A stretch of DNA of 64,000 nt, from contig JAJVHS010000081.1 in assembly GCA_022072615.1 (NCBI GenBank), forward strand, positions 1-64,000, given 5' to 3'. A program made the position numbers and the translations under genes. Position 1 is the stretch's first letter. Every line of letters starts with the position of its first letter. Below the pieces are notes generated by a model. It was not told the DNA's origin. It made no database searches and saw only the letters and a list, made by a program, of their open reading frames with translations. Below are positions 33,564-43,047 of this stretch, piece after piece. The stretch comes from Phycisphaerales bacterium (GTDB lineage Bacteria > Planctomycetota > Phycisphaerae > Phycisphaerales > UBA1924).

Positions 33564-35006
33564 CTACGGCCGCTTGAACGCCGCGAACTCCGCGATCGCC
33601 GGGCACGCCATCGACCCGGTCACCCGCAGACGCATGGCGTCCGCCTTGACGGGGTCGAACCGGAGAATCCGGCGCGGGCCGATCGTGGTGCCACGAGCAA
33701 CCTCCTTCCATTGCCCATCCACGCTCGCGTCCACCGCGAACGCTTCGACGCGCTGACCCAGTTCGATCGCTTCCCTGACGCGGACCACGTCAACGACCGC
33801 CGGTGACGGCAGCACGACGCTGAGTTCGCCCGTGGTCACACCGTCGTCGGTGCTCCAGTACGACCGGCTGTCGCCGTCGACCGCCTGTTTGGCCTCGAAG
33901 CGTGCATCCCCGCCCCGCACCGCGCTGGACGTGGCCCAGTGACCCATGAGCACGTCCCGCTCGAACGTCGCGTCAAGGATCCGGCGCATCCCCATCAACG
34001 ACTCGACGTCCGCCTCGTGGATCAGCCCCCGTCGATCGGGCGGCACGTTCAGGAGCAGGTTCGCGCCCCGGCCCACGGACTCGTAATAGATCTCCACCAG
34101 CTTCTCCGGCGACTTCACCTTGCTGTTCTCGACTTCATGCCAGAACCAGCCCGGGCGGATCGAGACATCCACCTCCACCCCGACCCAGTGCGTGCCACCC
34201 TTGTCGCCCCGAGCCAGGTGATCGTGAGAAACCCCCGGATACATGCCCTCGAGGTTGATCGTCTGCCAACTGGTCTCGTCGGAGTACCCCGACTCGTTCC
34301 CGACCCACCGGCAGCCGGGCCCCGCGTCGCTGAACATGATGATGCCGGGGTTGAGCTGCTCGAGCATCGCGGTGGTCTCGGGCCAGCCGTAATAGGTCGT
34401 CCGGTCGATCCGCCGCGTTGCCCGCGTTCCGCCGTAGTAGCCGTCGCCGCCGTTGGCGCCATCGAACCACGCCTCGAACAGCGGCCCGTAGCCCGCGATC
34501 AGCTCGCGCCACTGGTCGCGGTAGTACTGGACGTACGCGGGCCGTCCGTACTCGGCGTGGTTGCGGTCCCACGGCGAGAGATACAGGCCGTACTTGAGGC
34601 CCTTCTCGCGGCACGCGGCGGCGAGTTCACCGACGACGTCCCCCTTGCCCCCCTTGTACGGGCTGGCCGCGACCGTGTGCGTCGTGAGCTTGCTCGGCCA
34701 CAGGCAGAAGCCGTCGTGGTGCTTGGCGGTCAGGATCAGGCCCCTCATGCCCGCTCGGGACGCGACATCCGCCCACTGCCGGGCATCAAGCTGCGAGGGG
34801 TTGAACAGCGACGGCGACTCGTCGCCCTGTCCCCATTCGCGGTCCGTGAACGTATTGGTGGTGAAATGGATGAACCCGTAGAACTCAAGGTCGTGCCACG
34901 CGAGCTGCGCGGGCGACGGGCACGCGCCGAATGGCTCCGGCGGGGGCGCAGCGCCATTCGCACACGACCACAAACCCAAGAATCCGGCTGCGAGGGTGGT
35001 TCGCAT
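33564..35006 (-). CDS. Secreted alpha-L-fucosidase, GH29 family
   Basis: A 480-residue exported glycoside hydrolase. The signal peptide is RTTLAAGFLGLWSCANGAA; the cysteine could make it a lipoprotein, although the lipobox is poor. The catalytic barrel has W-x-FG-like FYGFIHFTTNTFTDREWG, LTAKHHDGFCLWPS, KYGLYLSPWDRN and FEAWFDGANGG, whose Asp is the nucleophile position of GH29. The last 120 residues are a discoidin/F5-8-type carbohydrate-binding domain (AVRGGDARFEAKQAVDGD to the end). It would release terminal fucose outside the cytoplasm. ATG 35006 has GGAG seven bases upstream. Divergent from the glycosyltransferase gene. Confidence 0.88.
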   Translation of the reverse strand: MRTTLAAGFLGLWSCANGAAPPPEPFGACPSPAQLAWHDLEFYGFIHFTTNTFTDREWGQGDESPSLFNPSQLDARQWADVASRAGMRGLILTAKHHDGFCLWPSKLTTHTVAASPYKGGKGDVVGELAAACREKGLKYGLYLSPWDRNHAEYGRPAYVQYYRDQWRELIAGYGPLFEAWFDGANGGDGYYGGTRATRRIDRTTYYGWPETTAMLEQLNPGIIMFSDAGPGCRWVGNESGYSDETSWQTINLEGMYPGVSHDHLARGDKGGTHWVGVEVDVSIRPGWFWHEVENSKVKSPEKLVEIYYESVGRGANLLLNVPPDRRGLIHEADVESLMGMRRILDATFERDVLMGHWATSSAVRGGDARFEAKQAVDGDSRSYWSTDDGVTTGELSVVLPSPAVVDVVRVREAIELGQRVEAFAVDASVDGQWKEVARGTTIGPRRILRFDPVKADAMRLRVTGSMACPAIAEFAAFKRP

Positions 35007-35104
35007 CGATCGTCTCCTGCCCGGGAGGTCCCGACGCCGAGCCTCTTCGTCGCCGCGACCTCCATCCACGGTACCATGGTCGCGCCCAGGAGTGTGCCTC
35101 GTCG

Positions 35105-37213
35105 ATGGATCACGCACCGTCGAACCCGCCGCTGATCACCGTCATCCCGCTCGCGGCCGCTCCGGACGGCTCGCCGCTGGCCCGGTCGCTCGCCCCGCAG
35201 TCCATGCCGCGGTGGGTCCTCGCACCCGTTCCTGCCGGTAATTCGCCCCTCACCGACCGCCTGAACCACGCGATCCGCAGCGCCACGACCCCGTTCGTGT
35301 ACATCGCCTCCCCGGAGGCCGTCCTCGCCCCGACGCTCCTCGAAAAAGCCTTCTGGTTCCTCGCCACCCACCCGCGGTACGCCTTCGTCAACTGCCACGA
35401 ACTCCGGCGATTCACCGGCGCCCAACCGACGCTCCACGGGCGCCATTTTTTCGACCGCGACGCCGTGCTGCACGCCGACCAGCTCGGCGTGCACGTCCTG
35501 GTCCGCCGCTCCGCATTCCTCGATCTGCACGGATTCGACGCATCGCATGAACCCGCCATCGCCGCGTGGGACTTCTGGCTCCGCGCCGCCGAAACCAACC
35601 AGTGGGGCTCGACCATCGCCGAGCCGCTCGTCGAACGCCCCGCGGGGCCCGACCACGGCGACCCGGTGCCCGCCGACATCGAACGTCACAGGCCCGGCTT
35701 TCAGCAGCGATTCCCTCGCCTGTTCGCCGGCCACTTCCCGATGATCGAGCCGCGCCTGCCCACCGCGTTCGAGCCCATCCGCGACCAGCCGCCGGCGTCA
35801 TGGTCGTGCCCGCGGACCTCGGCCGACACCCGGCGCATGCTCATGATCGTCCCGTGGCTGCGCATGGGCGGCGCGGACAAGTTCAACCTTGATCTCTGCT
35901 CCCTTCTCAGGAAGCACGGCTGGGAACTCACGATCGTCTGCACCGCCCCCGGGCCCAACGAATGGCTCACGCTGTTCGAGCAGCACACGCGCGATCTGTT
36001 CTTCCCGCACCTGTTCCTGCACTGGGCCGATTACCCCGTCCTCATCCGTTCGCTGATCCAGTCTCGAAAGCCCGACGTCGTCTTCATCAGCAACAGCGAG
36101 CTCGGCTACCACCTCACGCCGTACCTCAGAGCGTTCCACCCCGAGCCCGTGTACATCGACTACGTCCACATGGAGGAGGAGTCGTGGAAATCGGGCGGGC
36201 ACGCCCGGCACAGCGCCGGCATGCACGACCAGCTCGACCTCACCCTCGTCACCAGCGGTTACCTGCGCGAGTGGATGATCCGCCGCGGCGCTGATTCCGA
36301 CCGCGTCGTCAACTGCCCGATCGGCGTCGATGCCCGCACCTGGAAGCCCGATCCCCAGACGCGTTCGGCCGTCCGTCGCGAGCTTCGGCTCGCCGAGTCC
36401 GCGCCCGTCATGCTCTACGCGGGCCGAATCTGCCCGCAGAAGCAGCCCGCCGTCTTCGCTCGGACGATCCAGCAACTCACCCAGCGCAGGCGGGACTTTA
36501 CCGCGCTGGTCGCCGGGAGCGGGGAAGACCTACCCTGGCTCGAGCGGTTCGTCGCCGATCACGGTCTTGGCGGCCGCGTCCGATTCCTGGGCGAAACCTC
36601 GCCCGGGCGAACGCGCGACCTGATGGCCGCCTCCGACATCGTGTTCCTGCCCTCGCAGTGGGAGGGTGTCGCGCTGGTGCTGTACGAGGCCATGGCGACG
36701 GGCGCGCTCTTCGTCGGCGCCGACGTGGGCGGCCACGGTGAGGTCGCGACGCCCGAAACCGCCGTGCTGCTCAAGCCCGAGCCCGGAGAGGACCCGATCC
36801 ACCAGGCGGCGCGGTACGCGGACGCCATCGACCCGCTGCTCGCAGACGCCCAGAAGCGCCGTCTGCTGACCGCCGCCGCTCGGCGACGGATCGAGGACCA
36901 CTACACGCTCGACCATCTCGAGAAGAACATCCTCGCCGCGATCGATCTGGCGCGGCGATTCCAGCGAACCCATCCGCGCCAGCGCCTGTCCGCCGCCCTC
37001 GGCCAGGAAATGGCCGTCCGGGCGATCGAGTTCATCCGGCTGGAATGGTCGCTCGGCCAGTACTGGCGCGAGCGTGAATACTGGCGTTCGGCGGCCACTT
37101 CCGCCGGCATCGAGCCCGCCCGGGCTCCCGCGCAAGGCCGCAGCGCCATCCGCCGCGTGCTCAAGGCCCTGCGACCGTCGCCGCGCAACGCCGCGGGCCC
37201 TGATCAGCGCTGA
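35105..37213 (+). CDS. Large glycosyltransferase with GT4-type catalytic domain
   Basis: A 702-residue protein. The N-terminal 240 residues resemble a degenerate GT2 fold (LITVIPLAAAPDGSPLARSL and FWFLATHPRYAFVNCHELRR) without a clear DxD, so this part may be non-catalytic. The C-terminal part from about residue 245 is a GT-B-fold GT4 enzyme: LMIVPWLRMGGADKFNLDL, VFISNSELGYHLTPYL, PVMLYAGRICPQKQP, VAGSGEDLPWLERF and the E-x7-E region in FLPSQWEGVALVLYEAMA. The sugar and acceptor are unknown. Its end overlaps the convergent pyrC by 10 bases. The in-frame extension upstream of the ATG at 35105 is not coding. Confidence 0.82.
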   Translation: MDHAPSNPPLITVIPLAAAPDGSPLARSLAPQSMPRWVLAPVPAGNSPLTDRLNHAIRSATTPFVYIASPEAVLAPTLLEKAFWFLATHPRYAFVNCHELRRFTGAQPTLHGRHFFDRDAVLHADQLGVHVLVRRSAFLDLHGFDASHEPAIAAWDFWLRAAETNQWGSTIAEPLVERPAGPDHGDPVPADIERHRPGFQQRFPRLFAGHFPMIEPRLPTAFEPIRDQPPASWSCPRTSADTRRMLMIVPWLRMGGADKFNLDLCSLLRKHGWELTIVCTAPGPNEWLTLFEQHTRDLFFPHLFLHWADYPVLIRSLIQSRKPDVVFISNSELGYHLTPYLRAFHPEPVYIDYVHMEEESWKSGGHARHSAGMHDQLDLTLVTSGYLREWMIRRGADSDRVVNCPIGVDARTWKPDPQTRSAVRRELRLAESAPVMLYAGRICPQKQPAVFARTIQQLTQRRRDFTALVAGSGEDLPWLERFVADHGLGGRVRFLGETSPGRTRDLMAASDIVFLPSQWEGVALVLYEAMATGALFVGADVGGHGEVATPETAVLLKPEPGEDPIHQAARYADAIDPLLADAQKRRLLTAAARRRIEDHYTLDHLEKNILAAIDLARRFQRTHPRQRLSAALGQEMAVRAIEFIRLEWSLGQYWREREYWRSAATSAGIEPARAPAQGRSAIRRVLKALRPSPRNAAGPDQR

Positions 37214-38493
37214 TTCGCGACCTCGCCGCGCACGATCGTCGCGACCGCCGCGCCGCGCACCCGCCGGCCCCCGAAGGGCGTGTTCTTCGACCGTCCCACG
37301 AGGCTCGCGGGTTCGATCGTCCACTCCGCGCCCGGGTCGATGACGGTCACATCCGCCGGGCCGCCGACCTCCAGCCGGCCCAATCCCATTGCATCGAGCC
37401 CGCACAGCCGGGCCGGCTCGACAGTCATCAGTTCGATCAGCCTCATCCACGAGATCGCGCCGCTGTCCACCAGCGCCTCGCGGTACAGCGGCAGCGCCGT
37501 CTCAAGGCCGACCATCCCCATCGGCGCTTCCTCGAAGGGCAGCGCCTTCTCATCCGCCGAGTGCGGCGCGTGGTCCGTCGCGAGCACGGTGATCGTGCCG
37601 TCGGCGACCCCGGCTCGGATCGCGTCGATGTCCGTCTGCTCGCGCACCGGCGGGTTCACCTTGCCGAGCGTGTTGTACCCCTCGCACGCTTCGTGCGTGA
37701 GCAGCAGGTGGTGGGGGGATGCCTCGGCCGTCACCGGCTGCTTCGCCGCCCGGGCCCGCCGCACGATCTCCACCGACCCCGCCGATGAAAGATGCTGCAC
37801 GTGGTAGCGGCAGCCGATCGCGCGGTTGATCATCACGTCGCGCTCGATGATCAGTTCTTCCGCCAGCCGAGGCCAGCCGGTCAGGCCGAGCCGCACGCTG
37901 ATTTCCCCCGCGTGCATCGCCGACCCGCGCGTGAGCGTCGGCTCCTGGCAGTGCTGCATGAACGCCTTGCCGGTCCGAGCGACCAGGCTCAGCACACGCT
38001 GCATCATGCCCGGCGTGGGGATGCAGTCCCCGTCGTCCGAGAACGCCACCGCGCCGGCCGCGTTCAGGAGAGAGATTTCCGCCGGCTCATCCCCGTGCCT
38101 GCCCTTGGTCGCCGCCGCGACGGGAAACACCCGGCAGCGGCCCGTGTGCCCGGCGCGGTCGTAGATGTACCGCACAAGTTCGGGCGTATCGAGCGCGGGG
38201 CTGGTGTTGGGCATGCAGCAGACGGTCGTGAACCCGCCCCTCGCCGCCGCGGCGGTGCCCGTCGCGATCGTCTCCTTGTGCTCGTGCCCGGGCTCGCGCA
38301 GGTGGACGTGCGGATCGATGAGCCCGGGCGTCACGAAGCACCCCTGGGCGTTGATTACCCGCTGCGCGGGCGAGGTCGGCAGGCTCGGGCCGATCGCCGC
38401 GATCCGCCCGTCGAGGATCGCCACGTCCGCCACGGCGTCATGCCCCGACGCCGGGTCCATCACCCGCCCACCTGTGATCAGGATCGCTCCCAT
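37204..38493 (-). CDS. pyrC: Dihydroorotase
   Basis: A 429-residue class I dihydroorotase of pyrimidine biosynthesis (cyclisation of carbamoyl-aspartate). Metal ligands are visible in DPHVHLREPGHEHKETIATG, and further family segments are FSDDGDCIPTP, a His in MQHCQEPTL, YHVQHLSSAGSVEIV and VLATDHAPHSADEK. The end has the typical GLGRLEVGGPADVTVIDP. No other pyr gene is adjacent. A TATCCT box (38500-38505) ends 6 bases before the ATG at 38493. Confidence 0.95.
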   Translation of the reverse strand: MGAILITGGRVMDPASGHDAVADVAILDGRIAAIGPSLPTSPAQRVINAQGCFVTPGLIDPHVHLREPGHEHKETIATGTAAAARGGFTTVCCMPNTSPALDTPELVRYIYDRAGHTGRCRVFPVAAATKGRHGDEPAEISLLNAAGAVAFSDDGDCIPTPGMMQRVLSLVARTGKAFMQHCQEPTLTRGSAMHAGEISVRLGLTGWPRLAEELIIERDVMINRAIGCRYHVQHLSSAGSVEIVRRARAAKQPVTAEASPHHLLLTHEACEGYNTLGKVNPPVREQTDIDAIRAGVADGTITVLATDHAPHSADEKALPFEEAPMGMVGLETALPLYREALVDSGAISWMRLIELMTVEPARLCGLDAMGLGRLEVGGPADVTVIDPGAEWTIEPASLVGRSKNTPFGGRRVRGAAVATIVRGEVANQR

Positions 38494-38499
38494 GCCCCG

Positions 38500-38505
38500 A
38501 GGATA
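38500..38505 (-). promoter_or_regulatory. -10-like hexamer TATCCT of pyrC
   Basis: The minus strand reads TATCCT, 6 bases before the pyrC ATG, without a Shine-Dalgarno. Confidence 0.42.
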
Positions 38506-38600
38506 TCCGCGACGAAGCCCGAGCGGCCTACGGCCTCATCGCGCGTCGCCGATCGGCCCATCGGCCGTTCTGCGTCGTGCCGATTCTCCCTGTGTCCATC

Positions 38601-38630
38601 TGCCCTTTGGCCATTTGCCCTTTGGCCATT
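38601..38630. repeat. Tandem 15-bp duplication
   Basis: The 15-mer tgccctttggccatt occurs twice without spacing (38601-38615, 38616-38630), with a degenerate third ggccattt 15 bases further. It lies in the intergenic stretch between pyrC and tRNA-Pro. No function can be assigned. Confidence 0.6.
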
Positions 38631-38707
38631 TCCTCATGTGTCCTCCGGCCATTTACGCTCGGGCCCTTTTCTCGTCCCGGTTCCATCCCTACCATCCCGC
38701 CGCACTA

Positions 38708-38782
38708 CGGGGTGTAGCGCAGCTTGGTTAGCGCGTTTGACTGGGGGTCAAAAGGTCGGCGGTTCGAATCCGCCCACCCCGA
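38708..38782 (+). tRNA. tRNA-Pro, anticodon GGG
   Basis: A complete cloverleaf: acceptor stem 38708-38714 (cggggtg) with 38775-38781 (cacccccg-type pairing, read cacccc plus g), D arm gcgcagcttggttagcgc, anticodon stem tttga/tcaaa with loop ctggggg (U33, anticodon GGG), T arm ggcgg-ttcgaat-ccgcc, discriminator A. The first base is C rather than G, as in bacterial tRNA-Pro. CCA is not encoded (ttt follows). Confidence 0.95.
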
Positions 38783-38816
38783 TTTCTTCCGCGGTTTCAT
38801 ACCGCCATCCCGCCGA

Positions 38817-38822
38817 TACGAT
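38817..38822 (+). promoter_or_regulatory. -10-like hexamer TACGAT of the M50-like gene
   Basis: TACGAT ends 8 bases before the ATG at 38831; the sequence between is tcggttgg-like, with no clear Shine-Dalgarno. Confidence 0.4.
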
Positions 38823-38830
38823 CGGTTGGA

Positions 38831-39406
38831 ATGAGTTCTTTCAGGCGGCCGCGAACTCTCATACTTCTTCTCTCGACGGCGCTCGCATCCTGGTACGGGA
38901 TGATGATCGTGCACGAATCCGGGCACGTGCTCGCAGCCTGGGTCAGTGGCGGCCAGGTCAGCCGTGTCGTCCTTGATCCGCTTGCCTTTTCCCAGACTGA
39001 GTTGTTGGAGAACTCTCGTCCATTGTTTGTCGCGTGGGCGGGACCGGTATGGGGATCCATTGTTCCGCTGGGGGCTTGGCTCGCATTCCGCGCGGCGGGC
39101 CTTCGGCTCACATTCCTGGTCCGGGCGTTCGCCGGATTCTGCTTTCTCGCCAACGGCGCGTATCTGGCGTCCGCGGCAATCATGCCGGTGGGTGATACCG
39201 AAGATCTGCTCCGCCTGGGTGCGCCTCTTTGGGCCGTCAGCACACCCGGTGTCGTGGGATTTGTCGGTGGCCTGCTGCTCTTGAACGGACTTGGGCCGGA
39301 CTTTGGCCTTGATGGTCGGCCCGTCGACCGATCCGCGGTGGCCGCGGCGATCCTCTCGCTCGCGTTCTTGGCGACCGGAATGGTCGTGTGGACCTACGTG
39401 CTGTGA
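38831..39406 (+). CDS. Small membrane protein with HExxH, M50-like metallopeptidase
   Basis: A 191-residue integral membrane protein with five predicted helices. The first (RTLILLLSTALASWYGMMIV) runs directly into HESGH (residues 28-32), a zinc-binding HExxH motif at the membrane surface as in M50 site-2 proteases. The following helices include LFVAWAGPVWGSIVPLGAWLAF and VVGFVGGLLLLNGLG. The last zinc ligand of M50 enzymes, normally in an LDG motif, could be the Asp in FGLDGRP near residue 155. With no PDZ or CBS domain it is a minimal form, and the peptidase activity is inferred from the motif only. Confidence 0.65.
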   Translation: MSSFRRPRTLILLLSTALASWYGMMIVHESGHVLAAWVSGGQVSRVVLDPLAFSQTELLENSRPLFVAWAGPVWGSIVPLGAWLAFRAAGLRLTFLVRAFAGFCFLANGAYLASAAIMPVGDTEDLLRLGAPLWAVSTPGVVGFVGGLLLLNGLGPDFGLDGRPVDRSAVAAAILSLAFLATGMVVWTYVL

Positions 39407-39530
39407 CGCATGCTCTGGCACGCTATCGTCCAAACGGATCAACAACAGATCCGTGCAGGCCCGTTGATGAGGCCAGACCCTTGTTCGCACACGATGTCCG
39501 CGCGTCGAGTTCGAACTTCGACGGTCCGCT

Positions 39531-40511
39531 TCATCTCCCCCCAATCGACGCCGGCAGCGTCAGCGAGCTTCGACCCGCGACCGTGAGCCGCAGGACCACA
39601 AGCCGTCCGGACCCTTCTTCCTTGCCGGGCGATCCGGTCACGTACAGGTCCGTGAGCCTGTCGCCGCCGAACGCCACGTTGCTCGGGTGTTCGAGCCCGG
39701 TCGGATATTCGCGGACGGCCACACCCGTGGGACTCAAGACCCTGATCACCCCGGCGCCGTAATCCGCCACGTAGATCTGTCCCGCTCGATCGAGCGTCAT
39801 GCCGTCGGGGACCGATCCCGGGGCCGGAAGTTCAGCGAAGAGTCGCCGACCGGAAACGACCCCGGGGGATTCGATCTGGAACTCGTAGATCCGGCGGTTG
39901 CAGCTGTCGTTCACCAGGAGCGACTTTCCATCGGGCCGCACCACGACCCCGTTCGGATAGCAGAAACCGTCGGCCACCTTGCGAACGGCGCGGCTCGAGT
40001 CGATGTAGTACACCCCGCTCTGCTCGGCTCGTCGGCTCTGGTCGGATTCCGCGGGCACGGTGACGTACACGCCGCCATCGCCGTCGAGCGCAAGATCGTT
40101 CGGCGTCACGAGCTCCGGGCCGAGCACTTCGATCAGCGTCCCCTCCGCATCGACATGATGCACACCGCCCCTGGCCGCGATCAGGTGAGTGCCGTCCTGC
40201 AACACCTTGTGGCCGTTGGGCTCGACCGTGCGATACCAGTCTGCGGGCGAGGCCGACCCCCGAACGACATAGACCGTGTCCCGATGGAGCACAGACACGA
40301 ACGCCGCGCCCCGAGCGTCAAACACAATGCCCTCGCTGTAGCCCCCCAGACTGGCCACCACCCTCGGTTCAACCTGTGACGGCGAGCAGCCACACATAAG
40401 CACGACGAAACCGATCGCAGCAATGCACCGGGCGAGTGCCATCAGCGGGTGGTGTGTCGTCCGCATGCTTTGTCCGCGTGGAACTGAGACCGTCAGTGTC
40501 GTGCCTCGCAT
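39531..40511 (-). CDS. SMP-30/gluconolactonase-like beta-propeller, likely lipoprotein
   Basis: A 326-residue protein with a hydrophobic N-terminus ending in VVLMCGCS, which reads as a signal peptide with a possible lipobox cysteine. The remainder is a six-bladed propeller of the SMP-30/gluconolactonase/strictosidine-synthase-like type: GYSEGIVFDARGAAFVS, PNDLALDGDGGVYVTVP, YPNGVVVRPDGKSLLVNDS and VPDGMTLDRAGQIYVADY. The conserved Asn and Asp metal ligands of SMP-30 are plausible in PNDLALD and VNDSCNRR. Its substrate is unknown; its position next to a GH95 fucosidase allows a lactonase role in sugar oxidation, but this is inference. ATG 40511 was chosen because a TAGACT box ends 8 bases upstream; ATG 40466 is an alternative. 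Confidence 0.75.
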   Translation of the reverse strand: MRGTTLTVSVPRGQSMRTTHHPLMALARCIAAIGFVVLMCGCSPSQVEPRVVASLGGYSEGIVFDARGAAFVSVLHRDTVYVVRGSASPADWYRTVEPNGHKVLQDGTHLIAARGGVHHVDAEGTLIEVLGPELVTPNDLALDGDGGVYVTVPAESDQSRRAEQSGVYYIDSSRAVRKVADGFCYPNGVVVRPDGKSLLVNDSCNRRIYEFQIESPGVVSGRRLFAELPAPGSVPDGMTLDRAGQIYVADYGAGVIRVLSPTGVAVREYPTGLEHPSNVAFGGDRLTDLYVTGSPGKEEGSGRLVVLRLTVAGRSSLTLPASIGGR

Positions 40512-40519
40512 AACGCAAG

Positions 40520-40525
40520 AGTCTA
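40520..40525 (-). promoter_or_regulatory. -10-like hexamer TAGACT of the SMP-30-like gene
   Basis: The minus strand reads TAGACT, 8 bases before the ATG at 40511. This supports the longer start. Confidence 0.42.
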
Positions 40526-40588
40526 ACGTCTCCGCTGATCACGGTCGGCCTCGGCGTCAGGTCGGCAATGGCAACCTGCCACCTGTCA

Positions 40589-42925
40589 TCACTGCTCATC
40601 CACCGGCACCGTGTACGTCTCCCCCGTTTTGGTCTCGAACTCCCACGTCCTGCCTTGGTACGCGACGCGGCACGGAAGCCCGGCCGTCGACCGCACCACC
40701 GCACTCGTCAACCGCCCGTTCTTCCAGCTCACATCCACTTCGAACCCGCCCCGCGCTCGCAGGCCCCGCACGCTGCCCGTCGGCCACGCCTTCGGCAGCG
40801 CCGGGAGCAGGTGGATCTGACCGGTGTGGCTCTGCACGAGCATCTCGCAGAAGCCCGCCGCCGCGCCGAAGTTGCCATCGATCTGGAAGGGCGGGTGCGA
40901 GACGAACAGGTTCGGGTACACGCCGGCGCCGCTCTCGCCGTAGATCGTCCTGGTCTCCCGCACCACGTGCAGGAGGCTCCGGAGCATCGTGTACGCTCGG
41001 TCCCCGTCCCACAGCCTCGCCCAGAAGTTCATCTTCCACGCCCGGCTCCAGCCCGTGCTCTTGTCGCCCCTGGCGTTGAGCGTGACCTTCGCCGCCTCGG
41101 CCAGTTCCGGCGTGGTCGCCCGCGTGATCTGCCGCCCGGGGTGCAGGCCGAACAGGTGCGACACGTGCCGGTGATCGTCCTTCGGATCGTCGCGGTCGGT
41201 CTCCCATTCCTGGAGCTGGCCCCACCGGCCGATCCTGGGCTTCAGCAGCCGGTCGCGAAGGTCCGCGATGTGGTCGCGGAACTCCTTGTCGTCGCCGAGC
41301 ACATCCGCCGCCTCGATCGTGTTCGTGAACAGGTCGTACACGATCATCTGGTCGTACGTCACGCCCTCTTCCTCCGGGCCGTGCTCCGGCGACCATCCAT
41401 CCGGCGTCACGAGCGTGCCATCCTCCCGCCGCTTGAGGTGGTCGTCCCAGAACTGGCAGACCTCCTTGAGCACCGGGTACGCGACGCGGCGCAGGTACTC
41501 CTTGTCGCGGCCGAACGCAAAGTGCTCCCACAGGTGCTGGGCGTACCACGCGCTCCCCGGCGGGTTCCATTTCCAGAACGAAACGCCGCACGCGTTGTTC
41601 ATGGTCTGGACCGTCCAGCCCCGCACGTTGCCGTACTTCCGCCTGGTGTTCTTCTCGCTGACCGCTCGGATGCTCGACACGTAGTCGATGAACGGGACGT
41701 GGCACTCGGCGAGGTTGGCGGGTTCGGCGGGCCAGTAGTTCATCTCGACGTTGATGTTCGAGTGGTAGTCGCACGCCCACGGCGGCTCGTTGCTGTCGTT
41801 CCAGACGCCCTGCAGGTTCGTCGGCAGCGAACCGGGCCGCGATGAACTGATCAGCAGGTACCGCCCGAACTGGCAGAACAGCGCCTCGAGCTCGGGATCG
41901 ACCGTCTTGTCCTTCGCGTAGGCCTCCAGCCTCGCCTCGGTGGTCATGGCGAGCAGGGCCGCGTCCGTGGTCCCGACATCGAGCCAGAAGCGGCGGAACA
42001 GCGACCGGTAGTCGCCGACGTGGCGTTCAAGCAACTCATCCACGCTCCGCGCCGCCGCGGACTCGACCCGCCTGGTCACGGCGTCGTGCGGATGGGGCCC
42101 GAGCCACTGCTTCGTGTGATCCTGCGCGAAGTTGGTGCCGGCCGAGAGGATCAGCGTGACGCTGTCGCAACGGTCAAATACCAGGCTCGCCGGAGGGACG
42201 CTGATGTTCCAAGGGTTCTTCGCGGGGTCGGCATCGCTGCTCGCCGCGAGCGTGCCGTTCTCGTGCAGCACGACCAGCTGGGCCTCGTACTCAAAGCCGT
42301 TGTCGAGCCGTCCCACCGAGCTCAGCGTTCGCCCGTCCGCCGTGATCCGAGCCTGGTGCATATCCGCGAGCTGGACACGCCCGCTGTACGCGCCGGGCTT
42401 GTCGGCCGCGAGGTGGATGACCACGACCCCGTCGGGATGGCTCGCAAACGCTGTCCGTCTGTAGTGCACGCCGCCGTACTCGTATGTCACCGAGTGAATG
42501 GCCGTCCCGATGTCGAGCTCGCGGCGGAAACCCGTGACCTTTGAGAAGTCGTGCCCGAGGTGGATGAACACGTCGCCGAACGCCTGGTACGCACCCAGGT
42601 CCTGTTCCTCATCGCCGCGACCCTCGACCGCCATGCGGGCGCCGGACCAGAGGCTGATCTCGTTGAACTGGACCCGCTCAACGTCCGTGCCGCCAAAGAG
42701 CATCGCCCCCATCGGCCCGTTGCCGATCGGCAGCGCCTCGGTCATCCAGGAGGTTGCCGGGCGGTCGAACCACAGGCAGAGTCTGCGTTCGGCCTCAGAC
42801 GGTCCAGAACCGCCTTCCGCCTTCGCTACCGTGCCCGGAAGGGGTGCGAAGCCCAGCACGAGCGCCGCACATGTGACATAGCGCCGCAAGCCTGTACCGA
42901 TCGACCGAGCAGTCGTTGCGATCAC
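40589..42925 (-). CDS. Secreted alpha-L-fucosidase/galactosidase, GH95 family
   Basis: A 778-residue exported glycoside hydrolase of family 95. After a signal peptide ([20 protein letters not shown]) the N-terminal beta-sandwich starts [20 protein letters not shown] and [20 protein letters not shown], the family signature. The (alpha/alpha)6 catalytic barrel has [37 protein letters not shown] with the two Asn residues that activate water in GH95, and [20 protein letters not shown] with the catalytic region. The C-terminal beta domain begins around [15 protein letters not shown]. The start is GTG 42925 with GGAGG upstream. Together with the GH29 enzyme at 33564 this gives two fucosidases with different mechanisms (inverting and retaining). 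Confidence 0.9.
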   Translation of the reverse strand: MIATTARSIGTGLRRYVTCAALVLGFAPLPGTVAKAEGGSGPSEAERRLCLWFDRPATSWMTEALPIGNGPMGAMLFGGTDVERVQFNEISLWSGARMAVEGRGDEEQDLGAYQAFGDVFIHLGHDFSKVTGFRRELDIGTAIHSVTYEYGGVHYRRTAFASHPDGVVVIHLAADKPGAYSGRVQLADMHQARITADGRTLSSVGRLDNGFEYEAQLVVLHENGTLAASSDADPAKNPWNISVPPASLVFDRCDSVTLILSAGTNFAQDHTKQWLGPHPHDAVTRRVESAAARSVDELLERHVGDYRSLFRRFWLDVGTTDAALLAMTTEARLEAYAKDKTVDPELEALFCQFGRYLLISSSRPGSLPTNLQGVWNDSNEPPWACDYHSNINVEMNYWPAEPANLAECHVPFIDYVSSIRAVSEKNTRRKYGNVRGWTVQTMNNACGVSFWKWNPPGSAWYAQHLWEHFAFGRDKEYLRRVAYPVLKEVCQFWDDHLKRREDGTLVTPDGWSPEHGPEEEGVTYDQMIVYDLFTNTIEAADVLGDDKEFRDHIADLRDRLLKPRIGRWGQLQEWETDRDDPKDDHRHVSHLFGLHPGRQITRATTPELAEAAKVTLNARGDKSTGWSRAWKMNFWARLWDGDRAYTMLRSLLHVVRETRTIYGESGAGVYPNLFVSHPPFQIDGNFGAAAGFCEMLVQSHTGQIHLLPALPKAWPTGSVRGLRARGGFEVDVSWKNGRLTSAVVRSTAGLPCRVAYQGRTWEFETKTGETYTVPVDEQ

Positions 42926-43047
42926 GCGGGGCCTCCAGTCGGAGTTGAACCCGCATTCTACTGGAGTCGAAGGTCGGTCGCGTGACTGCGCCCCGGCCGC
43001 GCCGTCGGGATCGTCGCGGCCCGGCTGTCAACGCACCAGCGCGGTTG

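Noticed and set aside
38601-38630. Start of a CRISPR-like repeat array
   Set aside because: The 15-bp units are directly adjacent without spacers and occur only twice.
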